A stretch of DNA of 64,000 nucleotides, from assembly GCA_045631645.1 (NCBI GenBank), contig JAZQVC010000005.1:1-64000 (forward strand), read 5' to 3'. How positions within the stretch are numbered: the first letter of the stretch is position 1; each line of letters opens with the position of its first letter. The position numbers and the translations under genes are program-made. Source of the DNA: SIG459 sp045631645 (GTDB taxonomy: Bacteria > Bacillota > Clostridia > Oscillospirales > Oscillospiraceae). The notes below the pieces were generated by a model that saw only the letters and a program-made list of their open reading frames with translations, was not told the origin of the DNA and made no database searches. Of the stretch, positions 59,211 through 64,000 are shown piece by piece.

Positions 59211-60716
59211 TTATTCATCAGACCAATCGGATGCACGTTCAACCGCTCTCTTCCATTCACGAAGATATTTTTGAACTTCATCCTGAGGCATGCGAGGCTC
59301 AAAAACTCGCTGAGACTTTCTGATCTTTGTAATATCGTCGATATCATCCCAAACACCGCTCGCCAATCCTGCAAGGAACGCGGCGCCAAAAGCTGTAGTT
59401 TCAACCATCTGAGGTCTGTCTATAGGCTTGTTGAGAATATCGGCCTGGAACTGCATCATTACATCACTTACTGAGGCACCGCCGTCAACCTTGAGTACTT
59501 TAAGGGACTTGCCAGAGTCGACCTCCATCGCATCAAGGAGATCCTTAACCTGATAGGCAATTCCTTCCAATGTTGCTCTCGCAATATGGGCTCTGGTGGA
59601 ACCTCTTGTGAGGCCTAATATCGCACCTCTTGCATACATATCCCAGTGAGGTGCGCCAAGACCTGTAAAGGCAGAAACTACATAAACTCCGCCGTTATCT
59701 TTCACGGTTTCCGCAAGATCACTGACCTCCTGGCTTGAGCCGATAAGACCAAGTTCATCACGAAGCCACTGAATGCTGCTTCCCGCATTGAAAACGCTGC
59801 CTTCTATGCAATAATTTGTTTTCCCGTTAATTGACCATGCAACGGTTGTCAACAGTCCGGAAACAGAGCGGACAGACTTCTCACCGGCATTAAGGAGAGT
59901 GAAACAACCGGTTCCGTATGTATTTTTTGCATCACCGGGGTTGATGCAGCCTTGACCAAGAAGAGCCGCCTGCTGGTCACCCGCAATACCGCAAATAGGG
60001 GTACCCGCAAGAGCATTCAGTCCGGGTATTCCGGGCTCGATCTCACCGTAAACCATAGAGTTGGGAACAGGCTCCGGCAGCATACACATAGGAATTCCAA
60101 GATGTCTGCACAAGGTCTCGTCCCATGTTAGAGAATCAATGTTGAAGAGCATTGTGCGGCTGGCGTTGGTATAGTCCGTAACATGGACTTTTCCACCGGT
60201 GAGATTCCAGATAAGCCATGTATCTATCGTGCCGAAAAGTAGGTCTCCCCTCTCGGCTCTTTCTCTTGCGCCGTTAACATTATCGAGGATCCATTTGATT
60301 TTTGTACCCGAAAAATAAGCATCAATAAGAAGTCCCGTCTTATCTCTTACATAGGCGCCAAGACCTGCAGAAGAGAGTTTATCGCACATTGCGGCAGTAC
60401 GTCTGCATTGCCAAACAATTGCATTATATACAGGTTCTCCTGTATATTTATCCCAAACAACTGTTGTCTCGCGCTGGTTTGTTACGCCTATTCCTGCAAT
60501 ATCAGCAGAGGATAATCCACTCTTTTCAAAGGCCGATGCAAGCGCTCTGAACTGAGAAGACAGAATTACCTTCGGATCGTGTTCAACCCAGCCAGGTTTG
60601 GGATAAATCTGGGGAAATGGATACTGGACAACAGAATTAATTCCGCCGAACTTATCAAAAATAATGGCTCTGGAGCTGGTTGTGCCCTGATCGAGCGCAA
60701 TTACATAGTCCTTCAT
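59211..60716 (-). CDS. glpK: Glycerol kinase
   Basis: About 501 residues of the FGGY family, making glycerol 3-phosphate. The start ALDQGTTSSRAIIFD, GVTNQRETTVVWD, the phosphate region YGTGCFTLLN and the C-terminal LKVDGGASVSDVMMQFQADIL are present. The regulatory His of low-GC glycerol kinases (phosphorylated by HPr) was not checked. Longer frames upstream of 60716 have no start signal. No glpF or glpD is in the window. Confidence 0.96.
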   Translation of the reverse strand: MKDYVIALDQGTTSSRAIIFDKFGGINSVVQYPFPQIYPKPGWVEHDPKVILSSQFRALASAFEKSGLSSADIAGIGVTNQRETTVVWDKYTGEPVYNAIVWQCRRTAAMCDKLSSAGLGAYVRDKTGLLIDAYFSGTKIKWILDNVNGARERAERGDLLFGTIDTWLIWNLTGGKVHVTDYTNASRTMLFNIDSLTWDETLCRHLGIPMCMLPEPVPNSMVYGEIEPGIPGLNALAGTPICGIAGDQQAALLGQGCINPGDAKNTYGTGCFTLLNAGEKSVRSVSGLLTTVAWSINGKTNYCIEGSVFNAGSSIQWLRDELGLIGSSQEVSDLAETVKDNGGVYVVSAFTGLGAPHWDMYARGAILGLTRGSTRAHIARATLEGIAYQVKDLLDAMEVDSGKSLKVLKVDGGASVSDVMMQFQADILNKPIDRPQMVETTAFGAAFLAGLASGVWDDIDDITKIRKSQRVFEPRMPQDEVQKYLREWKRAVERASDWSDE

Positions 60717-60739
60717 AAGCTTAATCCCCCATATCTGTA

Positions 60740-60768
60740 TTGACGAAGCATTATTTGTAAAATATAAT
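60740..60768 (+). promoter_or_regulatory. Promoter of the hydrolase-THEP1 operon
   Basis: TTGACG and TATAAT with a 17-base spacer, 52 bases before the ATG; divergent from glpK. Confidence 0.7.
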
Positions 60769-60819
60769 CGATATGTACATAATAACATCACAATGCGCAC
60801 ACTACAAGGAGGTATTTTA

Positions 60820-61755
60820 ATGCCGACACTTAAAGAATTCACTTTTCCTTCAAGCAACGGAAAAACCGATATTTATGTCCGCAGTTTTATCCCCCAGCAG
60901 TCTCCCAGAGGCATTGTTCAGATAGCCCACGGAATTGCCGAACATTCCGCAAGATATGACGGATTTGCCACTTTCCTTGCCGAAAACGGCTTTGCCGTTT
61001 ACACAAATGACCATCTCGGCCACGGTAAAAGTCTCCATGATGAATCCGATCTTGGTTTCTTTGCCGAAAACGGTGGTTGGGAAATGGCTGTTGAAGATAT
61101 GCGCAAGCTTCATGACATTGCTGCGGAAGAGTTCCCCGGTGTACCCTACTTCCTTTTCGGTCACAGCATGGGCAGCTTCCTTGCCAGAACTTATATCATC
61201 TACTTCAGAAGCGGACTCAACGGAGTTATTCTTTCCGGCACAGGTCAGCAGGCAAAAGCTCTTGTTCTGGGCGGCAAGCTTTTAAGCCGCATTGAAATCA
61301 AGAAAAACGGCGGGAAATTCAAGAGTGAAATGCTGAATAATATTGCTTTCGGCAAATATAATGACGGCTTTGACACACCCAGAACTATATCCGACTGGAT
61401 TAGCAGCGATGAAGCCGAAGTTGATAAATATATTGAAGACCCTCTTTGCGGCTATATTCCCTCCGCAGGTCTTTTCTACGATATGATGTGCGGCATTGAA
61501 TTTATAACAAAAGCTCGAAATGTTCAGCGAATGAACAAGTCTCTTCCCGTCTATTTCATGTCCGGGGATGCAGACCCCGTTGGCGAAAACGGCAAGGGTG
61601 TTCTTAGAGCATATAAGAGCTTTCTCGATGCAGGAATGAAGGATGTTGCCGTCAAGCTCTATCACGGAGGCAGACACGAAATGCTTAATGAGCTTAACCG
61701 CGATGAGGTATACAGAGATATTCTCAACTGGATTGAAGGCGAAATTATCAAATGA
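60820..61755 (+). CDS. Alpha/beta hydrolase, monoglyceride-lipase-like
   Basis: About 311 residues. The lysophospholipase/monoacylglycerol lipase signature is clear: IVQIAHGIAEHSARYDGFATFLAENGFAVYTNDHLGHGKS, nucleophile GHSMGS (Ser, about residue 112), and later Asp (SGDADPVGENG) and His (GGRHEMLNE). It could release glycerol from lipids, which would fit glpK next door, divergently transcribed, but this is inference. ATG 60820 has AAGGAGG upstream. Confidence 0.92.
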   Translation: MPTLKEFTFPSSNGKTDIYVRSFIPQQSPRGIVQIAHGIAEHSARYDGFATFLAENGFAVYTNDHLGHGKSLHDESDLGFFAENGGWEMAVEDMRKLHDIAAEEFPGVPYFLFGHSMGSFLARTYIIYFRSGLNGVILSGTGQQAKALVLGGKLLSRIEIKKNGGKFKSEMLNNIAFGKYNDGFDTPRTISDWISSDEAEVDKYIEDPLCGYIPSAGLFYDMMCGIEFITKARNVQRMNKSLPVYFMSGDADPVGENGKGVLRAYKSFLDAGMKDVAVKLYHGGRHEMLNELNRDEVYRDILNWIEGEIIK

Positions 61756-62237
61756 ACATCATACTTACAGGTCCGAAGCATTGTGGAAAATCAACTCTCA
61801 TCAGTAAGGTTATTGAAAGCTATAGGGGAAGCATTTCCGGATTTATAAGCGAATTTGATAATAGATCCTCAGACACAAGAAAACTTCTTATTCGCAGTAT
61901 CGACAGGGCGGTTAATGCCTGCGCAGTTACCTGGCATAACAGTTCTTATTCCGTAAATTACGACACATTTAACGAATTTGCGCCTGCACTTATAGACCTT
62001 AAATCCGATCTGATTGTTTTTGATGAGCTTGGAAAATTTGAGTCTTCATGCAGTAAACTACAGGACGCCGTTGAAGAGGCTTTCTCCTCCGCAACCGATG
62101 TGATTGCCGTTTTGAGGCTTGATGCTCCTGCTTGGATCAACGAACTTAAACTGCGTAGCGATGTTATGGTAATAACTGTAAACATCGAAAACAGAGACTC
62201 TCTTGTTTTCGAAATTAATGATCTGATTAATGCATGA
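61752..62237 (+). CDS. THEP1-like nucleoside-triphosphatase
   Basis: A 161-residue P-loop protein overlapping the hydrolase gene by 4 bases. Walker A GPKHCGKSTLI is at residues 7-17 and Walker B LIVFDELGKFES (about 87-98), with the KFE/KME-type motif typical of NTPase_1/THEP1. The family hydrolyses NTPs in vitro; its physiological role, and any link to the hydrolase, are unknown. Confidence 0.85.
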   Translation: MNIILTGPKHCGKSTLISKVIESYRGSISGFISEFDNRSSDTRKLLIRSIDRAVNACAVTWHNSSYSVNYDTFNEFAPALIDLKSDLIVFDELGKFESSCSKLQDAVEEAFSSATDVIAVLRLDAPAWINELKLRSDVMVITVNIENRDSLVFEINDLINA

Positions 62238-62301
62238 AAGCTATGTTGAAAATTTATGATATTTTTCACATAGTTTAGCGCAAAAATAGTCGAATTTTCA
62301 A

Positions 62302-62330
62302 TTGACACTTTTTGTATCCTTAATTATAAT
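62302..62330 (+). promoter_or_regulatory. Consensus promoter of the pur operon
   Basis: TTGACA and TATAAT, both perfect, with a 17-base spacer. Initiation near 62337 starts just before the ZTP riboswitch. Confidence 0.9.
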
Positions 62331-62348
62331 AAAGAAGTAAATATTTAT

Positions 62349-62419
62349 GTGTACAGTGACTGGCGGAAGTGGGTTTTACCACAGGGAGCTGTATGCAAAA
62401 TTAGCCGACCGCCTGGGCA
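62349..62419 (+). promoter_or_regulatory. ZTP (pfl) riboswitch
   Basis: The motif GTGACTGGCGGAAGTGGG..CCACAGGGAGCT..GCCGACCGCCTGGGCA matches the pfl/ZTP aptamer: first helix, CCAC pairing, and the conserved CCGCCUGGGCA closing pseudoknot. ZTP or ZMP signals a shortage of folate one-carbon units. Binding should disrupt the terminator at 62417-62467 and turn on purE-purC-purF. Confidence 0.93.
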
Positions 62420-62467
62420 GACCATCCATAAAAATTATAGTGGATTGGTCTGCTCTTATTGTTTTTT
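62417..62467 (+). terminator. Expression-platform terminator of the ZTP riboswitch
   Basis: GCAGACCA (62417-62424) pairs with TGGTCTGC (62446-62453), extended inward, and is followed by TCTTATTGTTTTTT. Its 5' arm overlaps the last bases of the aptamer, allowing mutually exclusive folding. Confidence 0.9.
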
Positions 62468-62482
62468 ATGGAGGAAAACTGT

Positions 62483-62977
62483 ATGAAAAAAATCGGAATC
62501 GTTATGGGCAGCGCAAGCGATCTGCCCGTAGTTGAAAAAGCAATCAAGGTGCTCCAGGAATACTCCGTCCCCTTTGAGGTTCGCGTGCTTTCCGCTCACC
62601 GCTGCCCCGACGAAGCAAGAATTTTTGCTTCCACCGCCCGTGAAAACGGCTTCGGTGTTCTTATCGGCGCCGCCGGTATGGCAGCTCATCTTGCAGGCGC
62701 CCTTGCCGCTAACTCCACCCTTCCCGTTATCGGCATTCCCTGCAAGTCTTCCGTCCTTGACGGCATGGACGCACTTCTTGCAACTGTTCAGATGCCCTCC
62801 GGCATCCCCGTTGCAACCGTTGCTATAGACGGCGCAAAGAACGCCGCAATTCTGGCAATGCAGATTCTTGCAGTTGCCGACGAAGAGCTCTCCGCAAAGC
62901 TTGACGCAGCACGCGAGCAGGCAAAGGCAGAGGTTCTTGCTAAAGACGAAGAAATTAATAAAAAATATAAAAACTAA
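62483..62977 (+). CDS. purE: N5-carboxyaminoimidazole ribonucleotide mutase
   Basis: About 164 residues. PurE moves the carboxylate of N5-CAIR to C4 in purine synthesis. The signature IVMGSASDLPVVEKA, VRVLSAHRCPDEA (catalytic His) and IGAAGMAAHLAGALAANSTLPVIG are intact. ATG 62483 has GGAGG upstream. First gene under the ZTP riboswitch. Confidence 0.97.
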   Translation: MKKIGIVMGSASDLPVVEKAIKVLQEYSVPFEVRVLSAHRCPDEARIFASTARENGFGVLIGAAGMAAHLAGALAANSTLPVIGIPCKSSVLDGMDALLATVQMPSGIPVATVAIDGAKNAAILAMQILAVADEELSAKLDAAREQAKAEVLAKDEEINKKYKN

Positions 62978-62993
62978 TTTGGAGGTAAAAAAT

Positions 62994-63671
62994 ATGGAAC
63001 TCGTTTACACCGGAAAAACCAAGAATGTTTACGCACTTGAGAGTGGCAATTATCTTCTCAAGTTCAAAGACGACTGCACCGGCAAGGACGGCGTTTTTGA
63101 TCCCGGCGAAAACAGCGTTGGTCTCACCATCGACGGTGTTGGTCTTGTCAACCTGAAGATGAGTGTATATTTCTTTGAGAAGCTCCGCGAAGCAGGTATC
63201 AAGACCCACTATGTCAACGCAAACCTTGATGACTGCACCATGGAAGTTCTTCCCGCACGAGTATTCGGCAAGGGCCTTGAGGTTATCTGCCGCCGCCGCG
63301 CCGTTGGCAGCTTTATCCGCCGTTACGGTATGTACATCGAATCCGGCGCTCCCCTGCCCGACTATGTTGAAACCACCTTCAAAGATGACGACAAGGGCGA
63401 TCCTCTGGTTACCAAGGATGCACTCGTTGCTCTCGGCGTTATGAGCGACGCTCAGTATGACTCTCTTAAGGAGCAGACTCAGGTTATCACCCGCATCGTT
63501 GCCCAGGAACTGGCTGACCGCGGTATGGAACTTTATGACATTAAGTTCGAATTCGGTTATGTCGGTGAAGAAGTTATTCTCATCGATGAGATTGCATCCG
63601 GTAACATGAGAGTTTACAAGGACGGCGAATATATCGATCCCATGACTCTCTCCGAGCTGTTCTTTGCATAA
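62994..63671 (+). CDS. purC: SAICAR synthetase
   Basis: About 225 residues. PurC ligates aspartate to CAIR. Typical blocks: LVYTGKTKNVYALE with the ATP-binding KFKDDCTGKDG (unlike the KDDATAFNG of many PurCs), EVICRRRAVGSFIRRYG, KDDDKGDPLV and DIKFEFGYVGEEVILIDEI. ATG 62994 has TTGGAGG upstream. It follows purE by 16 bases and overlaps purF by one base. Confidence 0.95.
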   Translation: MELVYTGKTKNVYALESGNYLLKFKDDCTGKDGVFDPGENSVGLTIDGVGLVNLKMSVYFFEKLREAGIKTHYVNANLDDCTMEVLPARVFGKGLEVICRRRAVGSFIRRYGMYIESGAPLPDYVETTFKDDDKGDPLVTKDALVALGVMSDAQYDSLKEQTQVITRIVAQELADRGMELYDIKFEFGYVGEEVILIDEIASGNMRVYKDGEYIDPMTLSELFFA

Positions 63672-64000
63672 TGGGCGGCTTTTTCGGAGCGGTATCTAAC
63701 CGCGACGTGGTTATGGATGTATTTTTCGGCGTTGACTACCATAGCCACCTTGGAACAAGACGCGCAGGTATGGCAGCATGGAATGACGAAGTTGGATTCC
63801 AGCGCAGCATCCACAGCATTGAAAACACCCCTTTTCGCACCAAGTTCGAAAAGGATGTTGAAGAAATGCAAGGCACTGCTTGTATAGCCTGTATAAGCGA
63901 CCTTGACCCTCAGCCTCTGGTGCTTTTCTCCCGCCACGGAACCTATTCCCTCTGTGTTATAGGTGCTGTTAACAACATGGAACAGCTCAAGGAAGAGTAT
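63671..64000 (+). CDS. purF: PurF-like amidophosphoribosyltransferase (5' part, no N-terminal Cys)
   Basis: The first 110 residues of a PurF-like protein, cut by the window end. The class-II glutamine amidotransferase fold is recognisable (GGFFGAVSNRDVVMDVFFG, DYHSHLGTRRAGMA), but the residue after Met is Gly, not the Cys that serves as nucleophile in PurF. Such variants are known in Clostridia and Bacteroidetes. It may use ammonia or act as a second paralogue; the transferase domain lies outside the window. TAATG overlap with purC. Confidence 0.87.
   Translation, partial: MGGFFGAVSNRDVVMDVFFGVDYHSHLGTRRAGMAAWNDEVGFQRSIHSIENTPFRTKFEKDVEEMQGTACIACISDLDPQPLVLFSRHGTYSLCVIGAVNNMEQLKEEY

Overview
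The window reads as a piece of chromosome from an endospore-forming member of the Clostridia (Bacillota), probably a gut-type anaerobe. The evidence is an intact SigK with a hydrophobic pro-sequence, SigH, SpoIVA, a CwlD-like amidase, a SpoIID-family protein, clostridial families of unknown function (DUF4364, DUF4363/DUF421, TIGR04086, DUF6873, DUF1002), a T-box on alaS, a ZTP riboswitch on purE, and strong AGGAGG-type ribosome binding sites with frequent TTG/GTG starts. Gene density is high and almost everything is housekeeping. No tRNA, rRNA, CRISPR array, prophage or complete insertion sequence was seen.

Layout. 1-442: tail of an unidentified gene followed by hairpins and TGAAACT-type repeats, abutting the 3' end of tmRNA, a common integration site. 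443-2930: ssrA (tmRNA) with smpB, a cyclophilin and an SDR enzyme, all on the minus strand. 3.0-8.4 kb: Nudix hydrolase, murA, walJ, rlmH, a DUF2007 protein and a phosphohexomutase (plus). 8.4-13 kb: DUF1002 protein, ferredoxin-type aldo/keto reductase, cysK and a PpiC-type foldase (minus). 13.1-20 kb: lipid kinase, nucleotidyltransferase, sigK, a two-component system with an unknown membrane-anchored protein, and two tandem VanY-like peptidases. 20.1-26 kb: sirtuin, TagA/WecG glycosyltransferase, tmk, a 41-residue Cys/Gly-rich protein, mltG, trhP, sfsA. 25.9-34 kb: T-box-alaS, HIT, comEC, holA, rnmV, nrdR. 34-40 kb: DUF4363/DUF421, glmM, a beta-helix acyltransferase-like protein, a Cys-rich unknown, DUF4364, asnA. 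40-51.7 kb (minus): DUF6873, radA, cwlD, spoIVA, nif3-like, trmK, DUF1858, zinc-ribbon protein, sigH, ruvB-ruvA-ruvC, xerD, TIGR04086, yajC. 51.8-55.8 kb (minus): tgt, queA and a SpoIID protein with a very long Thr-Pro repeat. 55.9-64 kb: asd, dapA, DUF819 transporter, glpK, hydrolase/THEP1 pair, then a ZTP riboswitch-controlled purE-purC-purF operon cut by the window edge.

Functional themes are ribosome rescue (ssrA-smpB), tRNA modification (tgt, queA, trmK, trhP), envelope precursor supply and remodelling (murA, glmM, mltG, VanY-like proteins, cwlD), recombination (ruvABC, radA, xerD, holA) and sporulation. I found no clearly novel multi-gene defence or metabolic system. The items most worth following up are the tmRNA-adjacent element remnant, a 66-bp perfect duplication inside the Thr-Pro repeat of the SpoIID protein, dapA apparently starting at CTG, the PurF-like protein without its N-terminal cysteine, a YajC with a lipoprotein signal, and two uncharacterised Cys-rich proteins.
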